This document shows, in pieces, positions 1 through 6,251 of a DNA stretch of 6,270 nucleotides (the stretch's first letter is position 1; each line of letters begins with the position of its first letter). The DNA is from Verrucomicrobiota bacterium (GTDB lineage Bacteria > Verrucomicrobiota > Verrucomicrobiia > Verrucomicrobiales > DEV007), in assembly GCA_020629815.1 (NCBI GenBank), contig JAHDCN010000170.1:1-6270 (forward strand). Reading direction: 5' to 3'. The notes below the pieces were generated by a model. That model did not search any database, was not told the DNA's origin, and saw only the letters and a list, made by a program, of their open reading frames with translations. Made by a program: the position numbers and the translations under genes.

Positions 1-452
1 GCTTCGTCAAGACAGGTCGTAACGAATTCACCAATTCCCGGTTCGCTCGATTTTCGAGGTCCCGCGACATTGAGAACTTCAACAAAGTGGTCATCAACAA
101 ATTGCCGCAACTCCTCTACAGCATTTTTCGTGCGCAGTTGGCTGATATGAAGGCAGGGGCGCTTCCACTTTCGAGCTAAATCCAGCGTAAGCTGAGAGCC
201 TCCCGATAGACTCGCCTCGAGGGAAAAGATCACTGTGGCGTCGCTGTCACGCACATTCCACTCGGTGCGTTGGGCGTAGCTTTCGGATGGTGTCTCCTGC
301 AGGAGGAAACGCTCATCAATCGGGCCGTCTTCGGCTTTTCGCCCGGCGGGGCACCAACCGCCATATTCGACTGCACCGCGCGTTTGGATCGCCCACTCGA
401 GAGCAGCGCGGTCAGCGCCCGTTTGGCCTCCGGAAACGATCTTGCGCAACAC
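1..452 (-). CDS. Putative molybdenum carrier (YpsA/SLOG-like), 3' end cut by window edge
   Basis: Reading the minus strand from GTG at 452 gives 150 codons without a stop up to the left edge. The protein starts MLRKIVSGGQTGADRAALEW and continues with WCPAGRKAEDG (residues 33-43), LQETPSESY (51-59), RTEWNVRDSDATVIFS (62-77), LSGGSQLTL (82-90) and NVAGPRKSSEPGI (128-140). These are the signature blocks of the putative molybdenum carrier family, related to plant and algal Moco carrier proteins and to YpsA-like SLOG Rossmann folds. The N-terminal GGQTGAD loop is the expected ligand-binding turn. The family is about 150-170 residues long, so only a short C-terminal piece is missing. An in-frame TGA at 473-471 and the lack of any ATG force a GTG (452) or TTG (449) start. 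No Shine-Dalgarno is visible. It lies 74 bp downstream of the FKBP gene on the same strand. Family membership is clear. The ligand (Moco, molybdate or a nucleotide) is unproven. Confidence 0.9.
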   Translation of the reverse strand, partial: MLRKIVSGGQTGADRAALEWAIQTRGAVEYGGWCPAGRKAEDGPIDERFLLQETPSESYAQRTEWNVRDSDATVIFSLEASLSGGSQLTLDLARKWKRPCLHISQLRTKNAVEELRQFVDDHFVEVLNVAGPRKSSEPGIGEFVTTCLDE

Positions 453-464
453 GGAGTCAACAGG

Positions 465-483
465 GTTAGGTCAATGACCTAAC
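465..483. promoter_or_regulatory. Perfect 19-bp palindrome upstream of the molybdenum-carrier start
   Basis: GTTAGGTCA, a central A, then TGACCTAAC: both 9-bp arms match perfectly. Its near edge is 12 bp from the GTG start codon at 452. As DNA it has the size and symmetry of a dimeric repressor operator. As minus-strand RNA it could fold into an 8-bp hairpin with a 3-nt loop just before the start codon. No regulator is identified, so its function is inferred. Confidence 0.4.
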
Positions 484-511
484 AGGGTACAGTCATCGAC
501 CATACCCTGTT
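481..511 (-). terminator. Inverted repeat after the FKBP gene, possible terminator or operator
   Basis: AACAGGGTA (481-489) and TACCCTGTT (503-511) form a perfect 9-bp stem with a 13-nt loop. In RNA it can be extended by a G-U and a G-C pair at 479-480/512-513. It begins 15 bp after the FKBP stop codon, where a terminator would be expected. No U-run follows in the minus-strand transcript, so it is not a canonical intrinsic terminator. It shares bases 481-483 with the adjacent palindrome, so the two hairpins partly compete. Confidence 0.35.
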
Positions 512-526
512 GGATCGGAAATCGGA

Positions 527-1231
527 TTACTCGCCGCCGATTTTCAGCAGCTCAACTTCAAAGATCAGCGTGCTGTAGGGTTTGATGTCGGCTCCCGCTC
601 CGCGGCTGCCGTAGGCGAGGTTGTAGGGAATGTAGAATTTGTATTTGGCGCCTTTTTTCATCAGGGCCACGCCTTCGGTCCAACCGGGGATCACCTGGTT
701 CAAACCAAAGGTTGCCGGGTCACCGCGATCGACGCTGCTGTCGAACACTTTACCGTCGAGAAGAGTTCCGTGGTAGTGAACGGTTACCTGATCGGTTGCG
801 GTTGGCTGTTCGCCGTCGCCTTCTTTCAGCACTTCGTATTGAAGACCGGAATCAGTGGTTTTGATGCCTTCTTTTTTGCCGTTCTCTTCGAGAAATTTCT
901 TACCGGCCTGCAGATTCTCTTTGTCTGCTCCGGTAGCCATTTTTTCATCGATGAGTTTTTGGTTCTCATCGAAGGCATTACCAATTTCGGCTTCGCTGAG
1001 GATTGGCTCACCACCTTCAGTGATCGTTTTGAACGCTTTGGCAAACTGCTCGATATTGATATCGATTCCCCGGTCTTTCAGCTGACGGGAAATCATGACA
1101 CCGTAGCCGTAGCTGACACGGTCCTTTAAAGATTCAGGTTTTTCATCCTGAGACTGGGCTGGCATAATAGAAAGTGAGTGAGCCGCGAGGCCGACGGCTG
1201 CGAACAAACCGCAGCAGGTAGAGATTTTCAT
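527..1231 (-). CDS. Exported FKBP-type peptidyl-prolyl cis-trans isomerase (FkpA/Mip-like)
   Basis: The product is a proline isomerase assisting folding of exported proteins. From ATG at 1231 it has 234 residues: a Sec signal peptide (MK, then a hydrophobic stretch to about residue 22, likely cut near AQSQ-DE around residue 28), an FKBP_N helical dimerisation-type region (about 35-124, with SYGYGVMISRQLKDRGIDI), and a C-terminal FKBP domain (about 129-231). Pocket residues equivalent to FKBP12 are all present: Y in VHYHG (153), F and D in FDSS (163-164), VIPGW (180-184), Y in LAYG (207), I in DIKPYS and F in LIFEVELL. It should therefore be active. A GTG at 1264 would add 11 residues in front of the signal peptide. 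I prefer 1231 because it starts the signal peptide directly. It lies 108 bp downstream of the DUF4159 gene and may have its own promoter. Without that signal it could be mistaken for a cytoplasmic FKBP. Confidence 0.93.
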   Translation of the reverse strand: MKISTCCGLFAAVGLAAHSLSIMPAQSQDEKPESLKDRVSYGYGVMISRQLKDRGIDINIEQFAKAFKTITEGGEPILSEAEIGNAFDENQKLIDEKMATGADKENLQAGKKFLEENGKKEGIKTTDSGLQYEVLKEGDGEQPTATDQVTVHYHGTLLDGKVFDSSVDRGDPATFGLNQVIPGWTEGVALMKKGAKYKFYIPYNLAYGSRGAGADIKPYSTLIFEVELLKIGGE

Positions 1232-1296
1232 AAGGTATTTGGATTCGATAAAACTCTTCGGCACAGCAATTTCACGCGGCGATGGAAGAGGCGCAC

Positions 1297-1324
1297 AAGC
1301 TACGATGGATCACAAACGGGTCAA
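1297..1324 (-). promoter_or_regulatory. Weak sigma-70-like promoter candidate for the FKBP gene
   Basis: On the minus strand, TTGACC (1324-1319) is followed after 16 bp by TAGCTT (1302-1297). The -35 matches the consensus at five of six positions. The -10 is poor, agreeing mainly at the conserved first TA and last T. It lies in the gap after the DUF4159 stop codon, at a sensible distance from the FKBP start. This is a by-eye match only. Confidence 0.22.
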
Positions 1325-1339
1325 GGTAAGGAAACCCTG

Positions 1340-2242
1340 CTAGTGTGTGAGCGCGTAAAAGACGATATTGATGCCGAGCGGATAGGCATAGGGCTCGGAA
1401 AAGGTCTCGAAAAACCAGGGATCAGTCCCCTCTTCTTCCCAGCCATCACCGAGGTCGGTATTGAAACAGATCATCATACAGATCCGGCCATCATCATCGA
1501 GGATGGCACGGTAGTGAGGCGTCTGAGAGCCGGGCTTGTTCCACTCGTAGGTGATCCCACTTTCCCGACCCCGTATCGCAATACCGACAGCGGGAATCTG
1601 CGGTTTCATATCGAGGTCGAACACCATGTGGAAAATCGGGTGATCCAACTCCAGCTCGACTGGCTCCCGATCCGGGAACATCTGCTTCACTGCGCGGTAG
1701 AAATTTTTCCATTCGTAAGCGCCCCAGAAATCATCGACCATGATGAATCCGCCGTTCAGCATGTAGTCGCGCATGATTTTTGCCTCATCATCGGTGATCC
1801 AAATGTCACCGGGCTCGATCATGTAGATGAACGGGTAGTGGCGCATTTGCTCGGGATCGATATCGACGATCGCGCCACGCGGATCGACTTCGAGCGAGGT
1901 CAGCTGCTGCAGGCGATAGGAGAAATTCAGTTCACTATCGGGATAGTCAGTGCGCCACTTTTGGTTGCGCCCCATCCAGCTACCGCTGTTGTATCGCAGC
2001 CGGGCGAAGCAAAAGGTATCGTTCGGCAATTCCTGATTCACCCCCCAGTTGGGGAAATAGGTATACCGGCCAAAGTCACGCGGGTCTTCCGGCACCGAGC
2101 CATCGCGGATACCGAAGTAGGTAGCTCGAACGTTTCCCGTTCTCAGAGAATCCTGCGCCAGCGCCGTCAGGGAAAAGACGACCAGCAACAGACACCCTGC
2201 CACTGTTCGCCAGTTTCGCCGGAGCCGGGAGAACTTCTGCAT
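1340..2242 (-). CDS. Exported DUF4159 domain protein
   Basis: This 300-residue protein has a basic n-region (MQKFSRLRRNWR), a hydrophobic segment at about 13-27 and a likely signal peptidase site after LTALA (29). The rest is one DUF4159 domain. Visible family blocks are FARLRYNSG (79-87), WRTDYPDSELNFSYRL (96-111), YPFIYMIEPGD (136-146), DYMLNGGFIMVDDFWG (159-174), MFPDREPVELELDHPIFH (188-205), DDDGRICMMICFNTDLGDGW (249-268) and YPLGINIVFYALTH (287-300). The family has no established biochemical role. It is common in Planctomycetes and Verrucomicrobia, often near MoxR ATPase/DUF58 genes, which are absent here. It follows the isomerase gene by 13 nt, so the two are co-transcribed. A VAGC sequence at 14-17 resembles a lipobox but precedes the hydrophobic core, so lipidation is unlikely. 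The family call is firm. The function is unknown. Confidence 0.92.
   Translation of the reverse strand: MQKFSRLRRNWRTVAGCLLLVVFSLTALAQDSLRTGNVRATYFGIRDGSVPEDPRDFGRYTYFPNWGVNQELPNDTFCFARLRYNSGSWMGRNQKWRTDYPDSELNFSYRLQQLTSLEVDPRGAIVDIDPEQMRHYPFIYMIEPGDIWITDDEAKIMRDYMLNGGFIMVDDFWGAYEWKNFYRAVKQMFPDREPVELELDHPIFHMVFDLDMKPQIPAVGIAIRGRESGITYEWNKPGSQTPHYRAILDDDGRICMMICFNTDLGDGWEEEGTDPWFFETFSEPYAYPLGINIVFYALTH
2025..2040. repeat. 16-bp direct repeat, copy 1 (inside the DUF4159 gene)
   Basis: GGCAATTCCTGATTCA on the plus strand is identical to 3214-3229. Here it is coding on the minus strand, within VNQELP (residues 68-73). The flanking bases differ between copies. Confidence 0.6.
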
Positions 2243-2247
2243 TACCG

Positions 2248-2253
2248 CTCCCC
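2248..2253 (-). promoter_or_regulatory. Shine-Dalgarno site of the DUF4159 gene
   Basis: GGGGAG lies five bases before the ATG at 2242, within the 13-nt gap after the isomerase stop codon (TAA at 2258-2256). It is the clearest ribosome binding site in the window. It fixes the DUF4159 start and supports one transcript for both genes. Confidence 0.7.
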
Positions 2254-2255
2254 AC

Positions 2256-3182
2256 TTACACTGTGCAAATTTCCACGCCCTGTTTCAGGGAGGCCATTTT
2301 GTCTTCGCGGGCCGGGATAAACTCCTGCGCTACGAAGCCGGGGAAACCAATGTCGACAATCGCCTTCATGATCGCCGGGTAGTAAAGCTCCTGAGTTTCA
2401 TCAATCTCGTGACGACCGGGAACGCCACCAGTGTGGTAGTGGCTGAAGTATTTGTTCGACTTCTTGATCGTTGCGATCACATCGCCCTCCATGATCTGCA
2501 TGTGGTAGATGTCGTAGAGCAGCTTGAAATGCTCGGAGCCGAGTTTCTCACACAGGGCAATGCCCCAGTTGCTCGTGTCGCACTGGTAATCTTTGTGGTT
2601 CACCTTCGAGTTCAGCAACTCCATGGTCAGGGTGACACCGAGCTTTTCACACAGAGGCATCAAGCGCTCCAGACCCTTGGCACAGTTTTCGATTCCGACT
2701 TCGTCATCGAGACCGTCCCGATTTCCGGAGAAACAAATCACATTTTTGAAACCGGCATCGGCACTCGCTTTGATCAATGGCTCATACAGCTCGACCAGCG
2801 CATCGTGATGCTCGATGCGGTTGAACGCATTGGGAATTCCACCGATCTTTTTCTCTTTTCCACCAATGGTGTATTTTCCACCGGGAGCCGTCACCATCGC
2901 ACAATGGAGGTCGTGCTTTTTCAGGGTAGCAAAGTCATCGGGACCAAGCAGGTCCACCGAAGTCAGGCCAATCTCTTTTCCGGCCACACAAAAGTCTTCG
3001 AGAGAAATCTTTGGATAGCACCACTTGCAGGCCGAGTGCTGAATCTTTCCGCCGACTCCGGATTTCTTCGCATCTTCCTCCGCGAGCGAATAGCGATTGT
3101 GCATCGAAGCAGCAACTGCTGTGATTGCAGCTGCGGACGAAGAAGAAACAAATCCGCGCCGCGAGAAGGTATTTTTATCCAT
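2256..3182 (-). CDS. Tat-signal sugar phosphate isomerase/epimerase-like TIM-barrel protein (hydroxypyruvate isomerase-like)
   Basis: The 308-residue protein begins with a twin-arginine signal: SRRGF at 7-11, then a Ser/Ala-rich hydrophobic stretch to about residue 26, with likely cleavage around YSLA (31-34). The remainder is a xylose isomerase-like TIM barrel (AP endonuclease 2 family). Motifs seen are CKWCYPKISLEDFC (52-65), IGLTSVDLLGPDDF (71-84), E188 in TMELLNSKVNH, D224 and H227 in LLYDIYHMQIMEGD, H250 in HYHTGGVPGRHEID, and E287 in VAQEFIP. The Glu-Asp-His-Glu set matches the expected divalent-metal site, so it is probably catalytic. The closest resemblance is to proteins labelled hydroxypyruvate isomerase, but the true substrate cannot be read from sequence and could be another sugar or cyclitol. 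The ATG at 3182 starts directly on the Tat signal. There is no Shine-Dalgarno, and an inverted repeat ends one base upstream. It follows cutA by 48 bp and precedes the DUF4159 gene by 13 nt. Confidence 0.9.
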   Translation of the reverse strand: MDKNTFSRRGFVSSSSAAAITAVAASMHNRYSLAEEDAKKSGVGGKIQHSACKWCYPKISLEDFCVAGKEIGLTSVDLLGPDDFATLKKHDLHCAMVTAPGGKYTIGGKEKKIGGIPNAFNRIEHHDALVELYEPLIKASADAGFKNVICFSGNRDGLDDEVGIENCAKGLERLMPLCEKLGVTLTMELLNSKVNHKDYQCDTSNWGIALCEKLGSEHFKLLYDIYHMQIMEGDVIATIKKSNKYFSHYHTGGVPGRHEIDETQELYYPAIMKAIVDIGFPGFVAQEFIPAREDKMASLKQGVEICTV

Positions 3183-3183
3183 A

Positions 3184-3206
3184 ACCAGATAGTAGTCTCA
3201 TCTGGT
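3184..3206 (-). promoter_or_regulatory. Inverted repeat abutting the isomerase start codon
   Basis: ACCAGAT (3184-3190) and ATCTGGT (3200-3206) form a perfect 7-bp stem with a 9-nt loop. The stem ends one base before the ATG (3182), where a ribosome binding site would normally sit. It could be an operator, a translation-controlling hairpin, or the end of the cutA transcript. No U-run is present. Confidence 0.35.
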
Positions 3207-3213
3207 AGCGATT

Positions 3214-3229
3214 GGCAATTCCTGATTCA
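3214..3229. repeat. 16-bp direct repeat, copy 2 (after cutA)
   Basis: This is an exact copy of 2025-2040, lying immediately after the cutA stop codon in the gap before the isomerase gene. The identity is seen directly. Whether it has any function is unknown. Confidence 0.6.
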
Positions 3230-3230
3230 G

Positions 3231-3578
3231 CTACCACCGCTTTCCCGAAGTCGACTCGCGGACCCAGTTCAAGTAGCCCGATGAACCGGCCACTACCGGC
3301 AGCGCGATTATCTCCGGCTCGTCGTAGGGATGCGCTTCACGCAAACGGGGCACCAGCAGATCCAGGATACTCTCCCGCGTTTTGAAGATCGCCAGCGCTT
3401 CCTCCGCAGTCTCGACCTTTCCTTTCCATCGATAAATCGACTCCACACCGCGTGTGATATTGACGCAGGCAGCGAGTTGCGATTTTACTAAATCTGTGCC
3501 AATTTGGCGCGCTATCACACTGTCGGGAAACGTGCTGAAAACCACGACAACGGGATCGGATGGTTCCTCTTTTTTCAT
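3231..3578 (-). CDS. cutA: CutA1 divalent-cation tolerance protein
   Basis: This 115-residue protein has the normal CutA1 length. The three family blocks are present: VVVVFSTFPD then SQLAACVNI (10-41), SIYRWKGKVETAEEALAIFKT (47-67), and HPYDEPEIIALPVVAGSSGYLNWV (83-106). CutA1 forms very stable ferredoxin-like trimers and was named for copper tolerance in E. coli. Its true role is still debated. The position of the E. coli copper-ligand cysteine (Cys16) is Ser15 here, while the histidine (H83) is kept. The reading frame is open further upstream to 3920, but that part runs antisense to the kinase gene and has no CutA similarity. The ATG at 3578 places the first strand normally, so it is the start. 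No Shine-Dalgarno is evident. It diverges from the kinase gene and leads the minus-strand cluster. Confidence 0.93.
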   Translation of the reverse strand: MKKEEPSDPVVVVFSTFPDSVIARQIGTDLVKSQLAACVNITRGVESIYRWKGKVETAEEALAIFKTRESILDLLVPRLREAHPYDEPEIIALPVVAGSSGYLNWVRESTSGKRW

Positions 3579-3596
3579 CTGGAAACTCACCCTATC

Positions 3597-4793
3597 ATGA
3601 AATCCGGTTTCATCGACAAACTGATTGAGCGCCTCGACAAAGTCGATCCGGAAGAGGTGCAACGCTATGTCCTGAAAGTGGTGCAGGAGAAGGGCTTCCT
3701 GGAGAATGTGTTCGATGTGCTGCGTGAAGGAATCATCGTGGCCGGAGCGCATGGATCGATTCACTACATCAACCGGACCGCTTGCGAGTTTTTCGGACTG
3801 GAGCGCGGGGAAACGCTGGGTCGAACGGTTACTGATCAGTTCCCCGGTTTGGAGTGGGAAGATCTGGTCCGGTCCGACCGCGTGACCAACCGCGACCTGG
3901 AAGTCTTTTACCCGGAGCACCGCTTTCTCAATTTTTACATATCGCCGTTAACCGACGAGGACGATGAAGACTTGCCGGGCGGATATGTGCTGATCCTGCG
4001 GGATACCACCCAGTCACGGCAGGTTCACCAGGAGGAACTGGAGTCGGAGAGAATTGCAGCGCTCACTATGTTGGCCGCCGGCGTCGCCCATGAAATTGGC
4101 AACCCGCTGAACTCACTGACCATTCATCTGCAGCTGATCGAGCGAAAGCTGAAGAAAAAGGCCGACCCCGAGCTGGTGGCAGAACTCTCCGGACCCCTGG
4201 AAATCGCACAGAGCGAAATCAAGCGCCTCGATTTCATCGTAGAGAAATTTCTCAGCGCCATCCGACCGACGCAACCTCAGTTGGAGAACTGCGACATCAA
4301 TGAACTGCTGCGGGAAGCGATTCAATTTATCGGACCGGAAGTTCAGGATCGCCGGATCGACCTGACGCTTCATCTGAATCCGCAGCTGCCTCAACTGCGG
4401 CTCGACCCCGATCAGTTCAAGCAAGTGTTTTACAACCTGATTCGCAACGCGGCCCAGGCGATCGGATCAGATGGCGAGATCGCCGTTCGAACCGAGGCTG
4501 ACGACTTTAACGTGATGCTCAGTTTTTCCGACAACGGCGGTGGGATCCCGGGTGACCAGGTCGGTCGGGTTTTTGATCCTTACTTTACTACCAAAAAGGC
4601 CGGCTCCGGACTGGGGTTATTGATTGTGCACCGCATCGTGAGAGAGCACGGCGGCGAGCTGGAGTTTGAGAGCAAAGAGGGCAAAGGTACGGATGTGACT
4701 ATCTACCTGCCGAGGATCGAAAAGCGGATGCGTTTCCTGCCACCGCAGAGCGAAACAACCAACGTGATCGACGTCGATACCGTGAGCGATTGA
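3597..4793 (+). CDS. Cytoplasmic PAS sensor histidine kinase, NtrB type
   Basis: This 398-residue kinase pairs with the next gene. It has an N-terminal charged helical region (1-35), a PAS domain (about 36-140, with GIIVAGAHGSIHYINRTACEFFG), then HisKA with the H-box AAGVAHEIGNPLNSL (phospho-acceptor H165). The HATPase domain has the N-box YNLIRNAAQAI (N284), G1 DNGGGIP (312-318), F-box VFDPYFTTK (325-333) and G2 GSGLGLLIVHR (336-346). There are no membrane segments or signal peptide, so the PAS domain probably senses an intracellular signal or binds a partner. The ATG at 3597 is chosen because the frame's longer form (TTG at 3504) would run antisense into cutA and add non-family sequence. 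No Shine-Dalgarno is obvious. The stop codon is one base from the regulator's start, implying coupled translation. A 24-residue tail follows the ATPase domain. The signal sensed is unknown. Confidence 0.94.
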   Translation: MKSGFIDKLIERLDKVDPEEVQRYVLKVVQEKGFLENVFDVLREGIIVAGAHGSIHYINRTACEFFGLERGETLGRTVTDQFPGLEWEDLVRSDRVTNRDLEVFYPEHRFLNFYISPLTDEDDEDLPGGYVLILRDTTQSRQVHQEELESERIAALTMLAAGVAHEIGNPLNSLTIHLQLIERKLKKKADPELVAELSGPLEIAQSEIKRLDFIVEKFLSAIRPTQPQLENCDINELLREAIQFIGPEVQDRRIDLTLHLNPQLPQLRLDPDQFKQVFYNLIRNAAQAIGSDGEIAVRTEADDFNVMLSFSDNGGGIPGDQVGRVFDPYFTTKKAGSGLGLLIVHRIVREHGGELEFESKEGKGTDVTIYLPRIEKRMRFLPPQSETTNVIDVDTVSD

Positions 4794-4794
4794 T

Positions 4795-6198
4795 ATGGAT
4801 TTTTTTGATAAGATTGTGCTGATCGTCGATGACGAGAAACACACCCGCGACGGGTTGCGAATGTCACTCGAGGATGAGTTCGATATCTACGTCGCAGCGA
4901 ATATCGCTGAAGCAAAAGAGATTCTGACCAGCGAGAAAGTCGATGTCATGGTCAGCGATCTCCGGCTCGGTGGAGAGGACGGCCTCGATCTGATCCAACA
5001 GGCTCTGGCGATGCCCCACTCCCCTGTCTGTATTTTGATGACGGCCTACGGCTCCGTCGATGTCGCAGTGGAAGCCATGCGGCGCGGCGCCTACGACTAC
5101 GTGAGCAAGCCGCTGAACATTGATGAACTGGAAATCATCATCAAGCGGGCCGTGCGCAGTCGCAGCGTCGAGGAAGAAGTCGTTGCCCTCAAAGCTCAGG
5201 TGGAAGAGCGCTTTGGTGTCGAGAATATCATCGGTGAATCGCGGGCGATGGTGCCCGTTTTTGAAACAATCCAACAGGTCGCCCCTACACGCGCCACTGT
5301 ATTGATCGAAGGCGAAAGCGGCACGGGGAAGGAATTGGTCAGCCGGGCGATTCACAATCTCAGCGGCAGACCCAAATCCAAGATGGTCACCGTGCACTGC
5401 GCAGCTCTCAGCGAGCAGCTTCTGGAAAGTGAATTATTCGGTCACGAGAAAGGCGCGTTTACCGGCGCCTCGGAAAAACGGATCGGTCGATTCGAAGAAG
5501 CCAACGGCGGCACGATTTTTCTCGATGAGATTGGTGAAATTGATTCCAACACTCAGGTGAAATTGCTGCGAGCCCTCGGCGAACGAACCATCGAGCGGCT
5601 GGGCAGCAACAAACCAATCAGCATCGATGTCCGGGTGATCGCCGCGACCAACAAGAATCTTGCCCGCCTGGTCGAGACCGGTGACTTCCGTGACGACCTT
5701 TATTTTCGGCTCAATGTGGTGAATATCGAAATGCCGCCCCTGCGGGAACGAAAAGAAGATATCGCACTGCTGGTGGAATCGTTTCTCCGCGAATTCACCG
5801 AAGAGAACAACAAGAAGCCAATGACGCTGACCACGGATGCGGTTCAGCGCATGCTGCAATACGACTGGCCGGGCAATGTGCGCGAATTGCGAACTGCGAT
5901 CGAGCATGGCGTCGTGATGTGTAACACCAACAAGATCGGCATTCGGCATCTGCCGCCATTTTTGCGCAGCGACTCACCGGAACACGTCTTGCGGCTACCC
6001 TCGGCGTCAGCATCTACCTCAGATGGGGAAATCTCCGAAGAAGAACCCAGCCTGAACCTCGCTGAAATGGAAAAGCGCATGATCCGGCTGGCTTTAGAAA
6101 AAACCGGTGACAACCGAACCGAAGCCGCCCGACTGCTGGGGATCTCCCGCAGGACGATGCAGCGGAAATTGAAAGATATGGGTTTGGTGCGCGAATAG
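4795..6198 (+). CDS. Sigma-54-dependent NtrC-family response regulator
   Basis: This 467-residue regulator activates RNA polymerase carrying sigma-54 after phosphorylation by the upstream kinase. Receiver domain (6-120): acidic D12/D13, phospho-acceptor D55 in VSDLRLGG, T83 and K105. AAA+ domain (about 144-380): Walker A GESGTGKE (173-180), GAFTGA loop contacting sigma-54 (220-225), Walker B TIFLDEIG (240-247), arginine-finger region [10 protein letters not shown] (298-307) and sensor [10 protein letters not shown] (358-365). A Ser/Glu-rich linker (about 392-420) leads to a Fis-type helix-turn-helix (about 424-465, with [20 protein letters not shown]). Every motif needed for activity is intact and the length is typical. 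The ATG at 4795 follows the kinase stop by one base (TGATATG), with only a weak GTGAG upstream. Target promoters are not seen in the window. Confidence 0.96.
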   Translation: MDFFDKIVLIVDDEKHTRDGLRMSLEDEFDIYVAANIAEAKEILTSEKVDVMVSDLRLGGEDGLDLIQQALAMPHSPVCILMTAYGSVDVAVEAMRRGAYDYVSKPLNIDELEIIIKRAVRSRSVEEEVVALKAQVEERFGVENIIGESRAMVPVFETIQQVAPTRATVLIEGESGTGKELVSRAIHNLSGRPKSKMVTVHCAALSEQLLESELFGHEKGAFTGASEKRIGRFEEANGGTIFLDEIGEIDSNTQVKLLRALGERTIERLGSNKPISIDVRVIAATNKNLARLVETGDFRDDLYFRLNVVNIEMPPLRERKEDIALLVESFLREFTEENNKKPMTLTTDAVQRMLQYDWPGNVRELRTAIEHGVVMCNTNKIGIRHLPPFLRSDSPEHVLRLPSASASTSDGEISEEEPSLNLAEMEKRMIRLALEKTGDNRTEAARLLGISRRTMQRKLKDMGLVRE

Positions 6199-6233
6199 CG
6201 ACGTCACTCGCTGTCCAGCGGACCAATGGGGCA

Positions 6234-6251
6234 GCGGGCACTCCTGCCCGC
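6234..6251 (+). terminator. GC-rich hairpin after the response regulator, possible terminator or dispersed repeat
   Basis: GCGGGCA (6234-6240) and TGCCCGC (6245-6251) form a perfect 7-bp stem with a 4-nt loop, 36 bp after the regulator stop codon. A smaller stem (GTCC/GGAC, 6213-6223) precedes it. Only CAATTGCATTT follows, without a proper T-run, so termination is plausible but not canonical. The motif could instead be a genome-wide repeat. Confidence 0.35.

Noticed and set aside
230..460. 76-codon minus-strand open frame
   Set aside because: It overlaps the putative molybdenum-carrier gene in a different frame. The carrier frame has strong family motifs and this one has none.
2192..2203. 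VAGC lipobox-like sequence in the DUF4159 signal peptide
   Set aside because: The cysteine comes before the hydrophobic core, whereas a lipobox must follow it. A signal peptidase I site after LTALA fits better.
1178..2320. 380-codon open frame on the plus strand
   Set aside because: It runs antisense through the FKBP 5' end and the whole DUF4159 gene, has low-complexity non-family sequence, and mirrors the codon bias of the real gene.
2678..2694. TTGGCACAGTTTTCGA resembling a sigma-54 promoter on the plus strand
   Set aside because: The -24 half matches, but the required GC of the -12 half is absent. It sits inside the isomerase gene pointing antisense, with no gene start downstream.
2409..3284. 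291-codon open frame on the plus strand
   Set aside because: It is antisense to the Tat-signal isomerase, which has clear family motifs. The plus-strand translation shows none.
3579..3920. N-terminal extension of cutA to an upstream start at 3920
   Set aside because: The extra 114 residues are antisense to the kinase PAS region and are not part of the CutA fold. The ATG at 3578 gives the normal family length.
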